DNA from: Dyadobacter sp. CY343 | GTDB taxonomy: Bacteria > Bacteroidota > Bacteroidia > Cytophagales > Spirosomataceae | Reading direction: 5' to 3' | NCBI RefSeq assembly: GCF_021390335.1 | Contig: NZ_JAJUXK010000004.1 | Coordinates: 1,116,001-1,180,000, forward strand | DNA: 64,000 nt | In this document: positions 8,011 through 17,084 of the stretch, one piece after another | Layout: every line of letters begins with the position of its first letter | Numbering within the stretch: position 1 is the stretch's first letter | Notes under the pieces: model-generated | The model's input: the letters and a program-made list of their open reading frames with translations, nothing else | Databases searched by the model: none | What the model was told of the DNA's origin: nothing | Position numbers and translations under genes: made by a program

Positions 8011-9111
8011 TTAAGCACTTACTTGGTTCATCACCTCAGTTTGCTTACGGATAGATTCCATGTGAACAAGCTTGAACAACTCGTCTACCAGATTTGGATA
8101 CAGATTCATGCTTTTTCCCCAGCCAGCACGCGTTTCCAATACTTCACGGAAACGGTCAACCTGGTAAGCAGCTACACTATTATCACGTTTGTACTCGGCC
8201 AATTTCTCAACCAAAGCCATACGTTGTGCCAATGTTTCCAGCATTTCACGATCCAGGTGGTCAATTTTTCCACGGATAATTTCCAGTTGTGATGCGTAAT
8301 CGCTTCCGTAAGATTCTTTACGAACGTGCAGGTCGTGCAACATCTGGCCAAGAGCCGCCGGAGTCAATTGCTGCGAAGCATCAGACCAAGCTTTATCAGG
8401 GTCACGGTGTGATTCGATGATCAATCCGTCGTAATGCAAGTCGAGCGCGCGTTGTGACAGCTCATATAAATAAGCACGTTTTCCCGCCATGTGGCTTGGA
8501 TCACCGATTACCGGCAATTCAGGAAAAAGTGTTTTTAATTCGATTGCGATATTCCACATGGGTGAATTGCGGAATTTGGTTTCCTGCGCATTAGAGAAAC
8601 CTCTGTGGATCGCTCCTAGTTTCTTCACACCCGCCTGGTTCAAACGCTCTAAAGCGCCGATCCAAAGTTGCAGATCAGGGTTAACCGGATTCTTTACAAG
8701 AACAGGTACGTCCACACCTTTCAGTGCATCAGCCAATTCCTGAACATTGAACGGGTTCACAGTAGTACGAGCGCCTACCCAGAGGATATCAACACCATAC
8801 TTCAATGCCAGTTCGATGTGCTGAGGGTTTGCTACCTCAACAGCAACCGGCATTCCTGTTTCCTTTTTTACAGCCTGCAACCAAGGCAGAGCTGCTTCTC
8901 CCATACCTTCAAAACTTCCCGGACGAGTCCTTGGTTTCCAGATACCGGCACGGATAACATGCGCAAAACCTTCTTCTTTGATCTGGTTTGCGGTTTCTAA
9001 CATTTGTTCCTCCGTCTCTGCACTGCAAGGCCCGGCGATTACCAAAGGTTTCCCGTTGGTATTGATCCAACTACTTAGGGGAAGGATATCTAAAGAAGCA
9101 TTCATATTCAA
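8011..9111 (-). CDS. Bifunctional 3-deoxy-7-phosphoheptulonate synthase / chorismate mutase
   Basis: This 366-residue fusion has a type I-beta (KDSA-like) DAHP synthase at about 1-265 and an AroQ-type all-helical chorismate mutase at about 275-360. Synthase motifs include AGPCSAE, RAGIWKPRTRPGSF, KNPVNPDL and GDPSHMAGKR. The mutase part carries IRGKIDHLDREMLETLAQR. The enzyme joins erythrose 4-phosphate and phosphoenolpyruvate at the head of the shikimate pathway and also converts chorismate to prephenate, so the mutase part can act as a feedback sensor. This fusion is usual in Bacteroidota. The start could be M1 or M3 of MNMNAS. Confidence 0.95.
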   Translation of the reverse strand: MNMNASLDILPLSSWINTNGKPLVIAGPCSAETEEQMLETANQIKEEGFAHVIRAGIWKPRTRPGSFEGMGEAALPWLQAVKKETGMPVAVEVANPQHIELALKYGVDILWVGARTTVNPFNVQELADALKGVDVPVLVKNPVNPDLQLWIGALERLNQAGVKKLGAIHRGFSNAQETKFRNSPMWNIAIELKTLFPELPVIGDPSHMAGKRAYLYELSQRALDLHYDGLIIESHRDPDKAWSDASQQLTPAALGQMLHDLHVRKESYGSDYASQLEIIRGKIDHLDREMLETLAQRMALVEKLAEYKRDNSVAAYQVDRFREVLETRAGWGKSMNLYPNLVDELFKLVHMESIRKQTEVMNQVSA

Positions 9112-9278
9112 AAACTTGTCCTTAATAAATTAGATAATTGCAATATTTTGACCCGGCAGCTTATGCGTATTTCCGGGATTGACGTACATTTGATGCCATA
9201 AAAGTCAAATAACTTCTTAATGAACACTAACTTCTCTCGTGATTAATAAATCTTCACCCGGGAAAAAGTGCACTTCAA

Positions 9279-10481
9279 ATGGCAGAATCCTCTCCAACAA
9301 ACCAAATACCTGTATTTTTTGAAGATACCTCCGTCGCTTTCGCTTCTAAATCTGACGCTAAACTTCGGAAAACATACTGGCTATTCAGCCTCATGAATCA
9401 GGCTCGAGTGGTAAATTTAGGCACTTTTTTTATAAAGCTTGCACTAAAACTAAACTTACCTATAAAAAATCTCATCCGGGTTACCATTTTTGAACAATTC
9501 TGTGGTGGTGAGACAATTAGCGAATGCAATCAGACGATCGCCGAGCTGGGTAATTCCCGCATCGGCACAATCCTGGACTATTCTGTCGAAGGTGAAGATG
9601 ACGAATCTAGTTTCGATGCAACTGCTGCGGAGATCCTGAAAACCATCGAAAAGGCCGCAGGGTCCAAAACCATTCCGTTCTCGGTATTTAAAGTTACAGG
9701 AATCGCCTCTGCTGATCTTTTGGAAAAAATCCAGCGGAAAGATCCCCTGACCGACCAGGAAGAAGCTGCTTACGTCAAAGTCCAGCAGCGCCTGCAAAAT
9801 CTTTGCTCACGGGCACATGAAATGAATGTCCGGATTTTCGTCGATGCGGAGGAAAGCTGGATTCAGGGTATCATCGATGATCTTACTTATCAGATGATGC
9901 AGAAATTCAACCGCGAGAAAGCGATCGTGTACAATACCTATCAGCTATACCGGCACGAAACCCTGGAAGCGTTAAAATCGGCTTACTTGACCGCCCGGCA
10001 AAAAGGGTATTTGCTAGGAGGAAAACTGGTACGAGGTGCTTACATGGAAAAAGAAAGGTTGCGGGCAAGAGAAAATGAGTACTTCAATCCTATTCACGCT
10101 TCAAAGCAGGCTACCGATGAAGATTATAATTTAGCAATTGATTTTTGCCTCGAACATATTGAATACATCGCGATCTGCCTAGGTACACACAATGAATACA
10201 GCTCGCAGTACTGTGCAGCGAAGATGAAGAAATTGGGCATTGAGAAAAACGACAACCGGATCTGGTTTGCGCAACTGCTTGGGATGAGCGATAATATTTC
10301 GTTTAATCTTTCAAAAGCCGGCTACAATGTGGCGAAGTACGTTCCTTATGGGCCAATCGATGCTGTATTGCCTTATTTGATCCGTCGTGCAGAGGAAAAT
10401 ACTTCCATCGCCGGGCAAAGCAGCAGAGAGTATTTGCTGGTTAAAAGTGAATTGAAAAGAAGAGGAATCGGTTCTTTATAA
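9279..10481 (+). CDS. Proline dehydrogenase
   Basis: This 400-residue FAD-dependent PRODH-family enzyme oxidises proline to pyrroline-5-carboxylate and passes electrons to quinone. The barrel motifs are visible: FVDAEESWIQ, then GGKLVRGAYMEKER, CLGTHNE, and the substrate-binding YVPYGPIDAVLPYLIRRAEEN near the C-terminus. The two arginines in the last motif bind the proline carboxylate. It lacks the aldehyde dehydrogenase half of PutA, so it is the monofunctional form. The ATG at 9279 gives a normal family N-terminus. lspA follows after 51 bases on the same strand. Confidence 0.95.
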   Translation: MAESSPTNQIPVFFEDTSVAFASKSDAKLRKTYWLFSLMNQARVVNLGTFFIKLALKLNLPIKNLIRVTIFEQFCGGETISECNQTIAELGNSRIGTILDYSVEGEDDESSFDATAAEILKTIEKAAGSKTIPFSVFKVTGIASADLLEKIQRKDPLTDQEEAAYVKVQQRLQNLCSRAHEMNVRIFVDAEESWIQGIIDDLTYQMMQKFNREKAIVYNTYQLYRHETLEALKSAYLTARQKGYLLGGKLVRGAYMEKERLRARENEYFNPIHASKQATDEDYNLAIDFCLEHIEYIAICLGTHNEYSSQYCAAKMKKLGIEKNDNRIWFAQLLGMSDNISFNLSKAGYNVAKYVPYGPIDAVLPYLIRRAEENTSIAGQSSREYLLVKSELKRRGIGSL

Positions 10482-10532
10482 GTAACTTATTACTTTCGCG
10501 TTCTTAAATTTTCAATAGTTTTTCAAAAACGA

Positions 10533-11267
10533 ATGAACCAATCCAGAAATCCGATCCCTTTTTTGCTTTTAAGTTTTCTGCTCATACTGGTTGATCAGAC
10601 GTCGAAATTGCTGGTGCACAAGTATATGGAGCCGGGGTTTTCGGGTCAAATTGCACTGATAGGTAATTGGTTTAAGCTGCATTATGTTCTGAACCCCGGA
10701 ATGGCATTCGGTATGCAGCTGGGTCACGAATACGGAAAGCTGTTTCTGACTTTGTTTCGTCTGGTCGCAATGGTCGCGATCGGCGGTTATATGATCCACC
10801 TTGCGCGAGCAGGTGCTTCCAAAGGCTTACTCTGGGCATTATCTCTGATCCTTGCTGGTGCGGTTGGAAATGTAATCGACAGCACATTCTATGGCGTTTT
10901 TCTGGAAAATGCTCCTTACGGATCACCCACTCCCTGGTTTCACGGTCAAGTGATCGATATGATATTCGTGGACTTCTGGGAAGGATTTATACCTGAATGG
11001 GTACCTGTCTGGGGAGGCCAGTACTATTCAACGCCCATTTTCAATATTGCCGATTCCTGCATATTTATAGGCGTTTGCAGCATTCTCATTTTCCAGGGAA
11101 GTTTCCACTCTCACGGCCCGGAAGAGGAAGAGAGACAAACAGAAGACATAGCGAAAGAAACTGAGCTGACAGCAGAAATCCCCGATTCGAATGCAGAATC
11201 GGAAACTCCCACGATCCAAAACCGACAATTGGAAGAAGACGATAGCAACAAAAAAGAGAGCATCTAG
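10533..11267 (+). CDS. lspA: Lipoprotein signal peptidase II
   Basis: This four-helix inner-membrane aspartyl protease removes signal peptides from prolipoproteins. The catalytic aspartates are D116 in GAVGNVID and D174 in FNIADS. Between them is a periplasmic loop longer than in E. coli (about 58 against 27 residues), as is usual in Bacteroidota. At 244 residues it is longer than classic LspA (about 165) because of an acidic Glu-rich cytoplasmic tail of about 50 residues that is probably disordered. Many lipoproteins in this window (fasciclin, FKBP, PorE-like, LemA, M13) would be its substrates. Confidence 0.95.
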   Translation: MNQSRNPIPFLLLSFLLILVDQTSKLLVHKYMEPGFSGQIALIGNWFKLHYVLNPGMAFGMQLGHEYGKLFLTLFRLVAMVAIGGYMIHLARAGASKGLLWALSLILAGAVGNVIDSTFYGVFLENAPYGSPTPWFHGQVIDMIFVDFWEGFIPEWVPVWGGQYYSTPIFNIADSCIFIGVCSILIFQGSFHSHGPEEEERQTEDIAKETELTAEIPDSNAESETPTIQNRQLEEDDSNKKESI

Positions 11268-11277
11268 CTCTCTTTTT
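11251..11277. terminator. Bidirectional intrinsic terminator after lspA
   Basis: A perfect 11-bp stem, AAAAAGAGAGC with its complement, has a 5-base loop and flanking A and T runs. It overlaps the lspA stop codon and lies between convergent genes. Confidence 0.9.
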
Positions 11278-11283
11278 TTATTT

Positions 11284-12882
11284 CTAATTTTCGTCTTTCG
11301 TATAGGGAACATAATCCTTAAAAGTTTTCCTTAATGCGTTGTCAGTCGCATCCTTCTTATTTTCCCACCTCGCGTCCAGCTCCAAAGCTACCAATCCGCT
11401 CAGGTTCATCAGTGCCTTAAATTCATCAAGCCTGCGTATGAAATCCGGGTGGCGACGTGCAGACTTCTGTCCATATTCACGCGCAAAAACGTCTCCCTTA
11501 TTTTGCAGCTCATTCTTCTTCTGCATCACGTAGTTGAAGCGATCAAGCAGCCCATTTACCGACTTACCTATAACTTCCGTTGCTTCCAGCGTACCCACGG
11601 TAGCAACTGTGGTACCACCGATCGTTGTAATATAACCTCGGGTATTTGCGTCAGTTTTCGCGATTACAGGAGCTAATCCAGTCGTCGCGCCGAGAGACGC
11701 ATTCAAAAGTGAGCGACCTCGTTTTCCCTTCTTCGCCCTCGAATATGCTTTCTTCAATTCAACTTCTTTCTCCGTCATTTGTTCCAGCAAGCTCCAAGCA
11801 TTCGCAAGTGCACCCCGGTATAAATTAAAAGCATACGTATCGCGCAAGCTTTCGTCAACCGTATTTTTAATCACGAACCGCACAGTCCTCTCCTTCTTGT
11901 TCTGCGCCTTGTCCATTACATAGAAGGTAATATTGAAGGCCAGCGTATCGTAAGGGTCTTTCACAAAATCGTAACCAGGCTCCCAGATAAATTCATAGCT
12001 AGTCGGTGTATTTTTTACCAATGCCTCCGAAGGAACTCTCTTATTTTCCGAAACGAAATTGAATGTATTAATATCATCCTCCCCATTCGGATCTGATAGT
12101 GTAAACCGCAGGTTGATCCGGTTGTTCTCCGCACTTCTGACGATCGAATTCTGGGGGATAATTGTAAAGTCGGGTGCAAGGTCCATCTGGGTAACATCCA
12201 GTTTAAGGCGCCCCTTAGTCCTTGCTTTGGACGGCTGATCCTCTACATAAAACTCCATGTACCGGGCGCCCTTTTTTAGTGTGGTAAACTGAGTCATCGA
12301 GGGTTCCCACGTAATCTCACCGGCGGCGCTTAATTTCATCCCCTCTGGCATTTGGTCCAATATAGGCACGAATACAATCGGGTCAGCATCCTGATCGCGC
12401 ACTGCGCCCATATCTATCTTGTAAACATTCTGGGTTTTATATTGTACGTAGAAAGGATGCAGCTCGTCGATCTGCGGCGGTCTGTTGACGTGATTTACTT
12501 TAAATACCACCTCGCGGGAAGCACTTTCCCCTGTCACACTTTGCGCTTCAAATACGACCGGGAAAGACTTTGTTGTATTGATCCTGTCAGCAATTTCAAA
12601 CCCGGGAGTCCAGACGAAATGTCCAAGCGAATCGAATTTCATATCCTTTGTAAGTCCGCTAACCGCATTATATCTGATCGAATCTCCCTTCCCTCCTTTC
12701 ACCTGCAAATGGAAATTGATTTCTTTTCCTTCATACAAAACGTTCCATTCTGATTCAGAAGGAAATACAAGTTGTAGCGGGCCGTTTGAGTTCGTCTTCA
12801 TATTTTCCTGCCCTTGTGCGCCCGATCCGAATAAAACAGCCGCCAGAAGTATCAGTATTTTATGAATATCTTTTATGAGCAT
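11284..12882 (-). CDS. Exported Ig-like domain protein of unknown function
   Basis: I start this at the ATG at 12882 (MLIKDIHKILILLAAVLFG), which begins a good signal peptide; the frame stays open to an ATG at 12930. The mature protein of about 510 residues has three to four repeated beta-sandwich-like segments, each with a signature such as FDSLGHFVWTPGFE, LSAAGEITWEPS and TSYEFIWEPGYDF. These repeats look like putative Ig/cadherin-like domains. A C-terminal helical, Lys-rich region (about 360-530) contains a Gly/Thr-rich hydrophobic stretch. The likely location is periplasm or cell surface. Its role is unknown. Confidence 0.82.
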   Translation of the reverse strand: MLIKDIHKILILLAAVLFGSGAQGQENMKTNSNGPLQLVFPSESEWNVLYEGKEINFHLQVKGGKGDSIRYNAVSGLTKDMKFDSLGHFVWTPGFEIADRINTTKSFPVVFEAQSVTGESASREVVFKVNHVNRPPQIDELHPFYVQYKTQNVYKIDMGAVRDQDADPIVFVPILDQMPEGMKLSAAGEITWEPSMTQFTTLKKGARYMEFYVEDQPSKARTKGRLKLDVTQMDLAPDFTIIPQNSIVRSAENNRINLRFTLSDPNGEDDINTFNFVSENKRVPSEALVKNTPTSYEFIWEPGYDFVKDPYDTLAFNITFYVMDKAQNKKERTVRFVIKNTVDESLRDTYAFNLYRGALANAWSLLEQMTEKEVELKKAYSRAKKGKRGRSLLNASLGATTGLAPVIAKTDANTRGYITTIGGTTVATVGTLEATEVIGKSVNGLLDRFNYVMQKKNELQNKGDVFAREYGQKSARRHPDFIRRLDEFKALMNLSGLVALELDARWENKKDATDNALRKTFKDYVPYTKDEN

Positions 12883-13065
12883 ATCGACAAAAATATAATT
12901 AATTCTTTGTTTAGAAGAGCACTGAGTCAAAACGCAAAACTAGTAAATCCCGTATAGAAAGCCCTGTCTATCGATATAAAATTGAAATACCAAATCAGAT
13001 TCCACCTGGCGGATTTACCAATTGCATTTTTTAAATATAGCTACTAACAAGGGAACACAAAATAA

Positions 13066-13094
13066 AAGCAAGTAAGGTACCGCCTCACTTGCTT
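13066..13094 (-). terminator. Hairpin with T-rich tail, distal of two
   Basis: The arms AAGCAAGT and ACTTGCTT, extended by AGG/CCT across one mismatch, are followed on the minus strand by TTTTATTTT. It is the second of two hairpins in tandem after the ompH gene. Confidence 0.6.
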
Positions 13095-13104
13095 CCATAT
13101 ACAC

Positions 13105-13148
13105 AAAAACCGGAGAACAGCCATTTTAAAGACTGCTCTCCGGTTTTT
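13105..13148 (-). terminator. Terminator of the uppS-bamA-ompH operon
   Basis: The 5' arm AAAAACCGGAGAACAG pairs with CTGCTCTCCGGTTTTT with one mismatch. A and T runs lie on both sides. It sits 20 bases past the last ompH stop. Confidence 0.88.
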
Positions 13149-13167
13149 AAAGTTCAAATATGACTTA

Positions 13168-13803
13168 TTATTTTTTCTTTGGTGTTGTAGCCGGTGCAGT
13201 TGTTGCTGGCTTAGCGGGCGCTGTTGTTGATGCCGGTGCCGCGTCCACTTTGTCAGGATCTACACCCAATTTTCTAAGGATCATCGGCGTAGCATTATTT
13301 TCCTCAGAAGCAGCAAAAAGGATAATCGGCGTTGAATTTGCCCCTGCGTCCATGTTAAGGATATACAGAAAGCCACTTTCTTTACCAACTTCCTGAATCG
13401 CATTGTTCACCTTGGTTAGGATAGGCTCCAAAAGCTGCTGCTGTTTCGTTTGCAGAGAAGTTTGTGCGTTGTTCTGCATTTCCTGGATACGCGTTTGCAG
13501 GTTTTGCAACTCTTTCTCCTTGTCCGCACGAATCACATCTGTCATGTTAGCACCATTCTTCTGGTATGCCTCATACTTGTCTTGTGCCTCTTTGTACGTT
13601 TCGCCCAATGCCTTATCCAACTGCGCCTTCGTCACTTCAAGCTGATTCTGCATCACTTTGCTTTCAGGAAGCTTGGCGATTATATAATCCACATTGGTGT
13701 AGCCTATTTTTGTAAGTCCGCTTGCCGGAGTTGTAGTTTGAGCCAGGAGAGGGGTGGTGATGATGGTCATTACGACCAAAAAAGCCATCAATTTTTGTTT
13801 CAT
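13168..13803 (-). CDS. OmpH/Skp family periplasmic chaperone, copy 1
   Basis: This 211-residue exported protein has a cleaved-looking signal (LMAFLVVMTIITTPLLAQ), then the OmpH start KIGYTNVDYIIAKLPE, and a long central coiled coil (about 50-120) that forms the tentacles of Skp-type chaperones. These bind unfolded outer-membrane proteins in the periplasm. The C-terminus carries an extra Ala/Thr/Pro-rich low-complexity tail (about 175-211) ending in KKK. It is 11 bases downstream of a second ompH and belongs to the bamA operon, fitting a role in delivering barrels to BamA. Confidence 0.92.
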   Translation of the reverse strand: MKQKLMAFLVVMTIITTPLLAQTTTPASGLTKIGYTNVDYIIAKLPESKVMQNQLEVTKAQLDKALGETYKEAQDKYEAYQKNGANMTDVIRADKEKELQNLQTRIQEMQNNAQTSLQTKQQQLLEPILTKVNNAIQEVGKESGFLYILNMDAGANSTPIILFAASEENNATPMILRKLGVDPDKVDAAPASTTAPAKPATTAPATTPKKK

Positions 13804-13814
13804 TGCTTTGTTAC

Positions 13815-14429
13815 TTATTTAAGTTTACTAGTTGTACTTTTTTGTTTGGGTGAGGTATTAGCCGGTACATTCACCGGTTGTTCAGCTTTTCCGTTATCCA
13901 ATGCTTTGTTCGCTTTCGGATCTATACCCAGTTCCTCCATCACGTAATCCGAATAATCGTGTTTGGGATTTGTGTAAAGCATTCCAATGTCGCTGGATTT
14001 GTCAAACATAAAATCAAGCCGACGCTGGCTGCAGACTTTGGTAACGGCGCGCTGCACTTTTTCAAGTACAGGTTTCATAAGCTCTTTCTTCTTCTGGAAC
14101 ATCAAACCGTCCATTCCGAAAATCTTACTATTGTATTCGCCCGCTTCCAGCTCCTTTTCTTTGATCTCGCTCTGACGTTTTCTTTTTAATTCTTCCGTCA
14201 GTAAGATTTCCTCCGCCATGTAAGCCCGCTGCATGCGATCTATTTCACCGAACTTGTCCTGAATTTCCTTAGCCCACTTTTCGGAGAACTTTTTCATCTC
14301 TGTCTGCGCTGCCAGGTACTCGGGCATCTTACTTGTAATGAACTCCATGTCAGTATACCCAATCTTCTGAGCGCTAGTCTCTGACTGCCATAGAATTGAC
14401 AAAACTAGTAAAATAAAAAACTTCTTCAT
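13815..14429 (-). CDS. OmpH/Skp family periplasmic chaperone, copy 2
   Basis: This 204-residue paralogue of the downstream gene has a signal peptide ending at SAQ, then KIGYTDMEFITSKMPE and a coiled-coil middle section. Near the C-terminus both copies share a conserved Asp-Pro (GIDPKANK here, GVDPDKVD in copy 1). Tandem ompH genes behind bamA are typical of Bacteroidota and suggest specialised or heteromeric chaperones. The tail here is a short Lys/Ser/Thr-rich end rather than the Ala/Pro/Thr run of copy 1. Confidence 0.92.
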   Translation of the reverse strand: MKKFFILLVLSILWQSETSAQKIGYTDMEFITSKMPEYLAAQTEMKKFSEKWAKEIQDKFGEIDRMQRAYMAEEILLTEELKRKRQSEIKEKELEAGEYNSKIFGMDGLMFQKKKELMKPVLEKVQRAVTKVCSQRRLDFMFDKSSDIGMLYTNPKHDYSDYVMEELGIDPKANKALDNGKAEQPVNVPANTSPKQKSTTSKLK

Positions 14430-14480
14430 GCCAAGCCGCTAATAATTTGCAAACTTCTTAACGAAACTATTTTAACAATA

Positions 14481-17078
14481 TTATCTGATCTGCTGTCCGA
14501 TAGTAAAATGGAACTGCGCCCCGCTTCGTTTGTCGCTGCCCTGAATTTTGTCAAATCCATAACCCCAGTCAATACCTAAAAGTCCGAATGCCGGCATAAA
14601 TATCCTCGCACCCACACCCGCCGACCTTTTCAGATCGAATGGGTTAAACTCTTTATAGGTACCCCAGTTGTTACCACCTTCTGCAAAGCCAAGAATAAAG
14701 ATCGTAGCCTGTGGATTAAGTGAAACCGGATACCGCAATTCCATTACATATTTGTTGTAAACAACCCCGCCACCAGATGCCGGGCGGCCATTTTGAGTAA
14801 TAGGACCGACTTTTTGATCCTCATAACCACGAAGACCGATAATATCCTGATCTGCAAGTGAGAACGTTCCTTGTCCCGCCAATCCTGAACCACCGACGAT
14901 AAACCGTCCAAATGGGCTGTAATTGTCAGTTTTATCATAGTTACCCAGGAAACCCATGTGAGCGCGGGTACTCAATACCAATTTACCTGCGATGGTCGCG
15001 TAATAGCTTGCATCGAACATCCATTTGTGATATTCAACCCAGCGGTAAGTATCTGTTTTGTCAGAAAACTCTTTTTGCCTGAAAGCCGAGTAAGGCGGAG
15101 TTACAGTTGCACTCAAAGAAATGTTACTTCCGCTTCTTGGAAATTGAAAATCACTTAATGTATTTCTTGAAATCGTAGTGTTAAAAGAAATGTTGTTCGA
15201 ATTACCATTGGTGTAACCTATCCCGAAAATATCAAGATCATCCAGGCGGTACCGCTGGTAAGACAGCGAGTGGGTCATGACCAGGTTGCGGTCCGGCTCT
15301 TTCAAGCGGCGGCCGAGCGAGAATGTGATCCCGTTGTTGTAATATCCGCCGCGGTAATTGATCGTTCTTGAACCTCCGTTCAGTCCACCGATACCATACA
15401 TTGAATTCAAATCTGTAAGACGATAAACGGTACGTTGGATCGATACACCGAAGTTGATCGGCTTTTTACCACCCAGCCACGGTTCGCTGAAAGACATCGA
15501 ATACGTCTGATATTGCTTACCATTTGCCTGAAAACGAAGTGACAGCTTCTGACCATCTCCGGAAGGAAGTGGCCGCCAGGTTTCGCGGTTCGGGATATTT
15601 TTGATGGAAAAGTTATTGAAAACCAACCCCAACGTTCCTACAAAACCAATATAACCGCCCCAGCCCCCAGACAATTCGATCTGGTCAGATGGTTTTTCTT
15701 CTACCGTATATTCAATATCCACAGTACCATCCTGCTGATTTGGAATTGGATTGATCTGGATTTTTTCAGGATCAAAATAACCCATTTGCGACAACTGGCG
15801 CTGGGTATTGATAATTTCTGTTTTGCTGAATTTCTGTCCCGGCAAGGTGAAAAGCTCTCTCAATACAACACGGTCGCTTGTTTTGGTATTACCATTCAAC
15901 AAGATCCTGTTGATCGTCGCCTGCTTTCCTTCAAACATCCGCAATTCCACATCGATCGAATCGCCTTCAACTGCTCTTTCAGTAGGCTCGATACGGAAAT
16001 ACAGGTAACCGTCGTCCATATAGATAGAACTCACGTCCTGCCCGGGTATTCCGTTTATCTTTTTGTCAAGCTCCTCAGGATTGTACACATCCCCTTTCTT
16101 GATCCCAAGGCGCTCGCCCAGGTATTTGGAAGTATACAGGTAGTTTCCCGACCAGGTGATATCGCGATAGAAGTACTTAGTACCTTCATCGATCTTCATA
16201 TCGATACTAATGGTTTCTTCACCATTTTTGATCGTATCAAATTGGATCGTAGCATCGCGGTAACCATTTTTACGATAGTACGCGATCAGTTTTTCCTTGT
16301 CTTCGTCGTATTTTTTAGGAATGTATTTAGATGGATTGAAGAGCCTGCCAATTCTTTTTTGCTTGGTGCCCTTCATTTTCCGCTTCAATGTTTTGTCACT
16401 GATAGCTGTATTTCCTTCAATATCTATTTTCTCGATCTTAACTTTTTTGCCTTTATCGATCGTAAAATTCAAAGTAGCCTGCCCGCGCGTGGAATCGGGA
16501 ATTTGCAACACCTTCACTTTGGTGTAGTAAAAACCTTTATCCATGTAATACTTCTTGATAACCAGCTGCGTGTTCTTAATAACGGTAGGCGTAATTACGC
16601 GGCCTTTGATCAGCTTCACCTTATCGTTCAATGTTTCTTTTTCTCCCTTACGAATTCCGGAAAAAGATACTTTATAAAGACGCGGACGCTCTTTAATGTG
16701 AATATTCAGCCAAACTTTATCGGCTTCAATCTTAGTGTAAAGGATTTCCACATCATCCAGCGTACCAAAATCCATCATTCTCTTGATAGAGGAAGGAATA
16801 GCTGGTCCCGGCAGCCGGATCTTGTCTCCTGGCTTCAATCCGGAAATGGAGATCATGGAATTAGGATCCAGAAACTGGGTACCTGAAACGGTCACTTCGG
16901 CAATCGTATATTCCTTTGGATTAGCTGGGTCCATCACACTTGCAGCAGGAGCGGCGGGCTTGTTGGCACCGATACCGATCCGCTGTGCATTCACGGATAC
17001 GCAAGAGCATATCAGCAGTAATGCAGTAAGACCTTTCAGATGTGCTAGTGATTTATTCAAATTGGTAAGAAGGTTCAT
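14481..17078 (-). CDS. bamA: Outer-membrane protein assembly factor BamA
   Basis: This 865-residue Omp85-family protein inserts beta-barrel proteins into the outer membrane. After the signal peptide come tandem POTRA domains (about 50-450, with repeated strands such as YRKNGYRDATIQFD and VEEKPSDQIELSGGWGGYIG at the barrel junction). A 16-strand barrel follows, ending in HFTIGQQIR. The VGGSGLAGQGTFSL region and the later RGYED lid-loop element correspond to the conserved loop that folds into the barrel. It starts 6 bases after uppS, and the two ompH chaperone genes follow. Confidence 0.95.
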   Translation of the reverse strand: MNLLTNLNKSLAHLKGLTALLLICSCVSVNAQRIGIGANKPAAPAASVMDPANPKEYTIAEVTVSGTQFLDPNSMISISGLKPGDKIRLPGPAIPSSIKRMMDFGTLDDVEILYTKIEADKVWLNIHIKERPRLYKVSFSGIRKGEKETLNDKVKLIKGRVITPTVIKNTQLVIKKYYMDKGFYYTKVKVLQIPDSTRGQATLNFTIDKGKKVKIEKIDIEGNTAISDKTLKRKMKGTKQKRIGRLFNPSKYIPKKYDEDKEKLIAYYRKNGYRDATIQFDTIKNGEETISIDMKIDEGTKYFYRDITWSGNYLYTSKYLGERLGIKKGDVYNPEELDKKINGIPGQDVSSIYMDDGYLYFRIEPTERAVEGDSIDVELRMFEGKQATINRILLNGNTKTSDRVVLRELFTLPGQKFSKTEIINTQRQLSQMGYFDPEKIQINPIPNQQDGTVDIEYTVEEKPSDQIELSGGWGGYIGFVGTLGLVFNNFSIKNIPNRETWRPLPSGDGQKLSLRFQANGKQYQTYSMSFSEPWLGGKKPINFGVSIQRTVYRLTDLNSMYGIGGLNGGSRTINYRGGYYNNGITFSLGRRLKEPDRNLVMTHSLSYQRYRLDDLDIFGIGYTNGNSNNISFNTTISRNTLSDFQFPRSGSNISLSATVTPPYSAFRQKEFSDKTDTYRWVEYHKWMFDASYYATIAGKLVLSTRAHMGFLGNYDKTDNYSPFGRFIVGGSGLAGQGTFSLADQDIIGLRGYEDQKVGPITQNGRPASGGGVVYNKYVMELRYPVSLNPQATIFILGFAEGGNNWGTYKEFNPFDLKRSAGVGARIFMPAFGLLGIDWGYGFDKIQGSDKRSGAQFHFTIGQQIR

Positions 17079-17084
17079 ATTGTT

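Noticed and set aside
13066-13148. Tandem hairpins as a riboswitch
   Set aside because: Both lie after the last gene of the operon, with A/T runs at their bases, and match a double terminator better.
15786-16886. Long plus-strand frame opposite bamA
   Set aside because: It is a shadow of bamA: the sense frame has full BamA motifs, and the antisense product has no recognisable domain.
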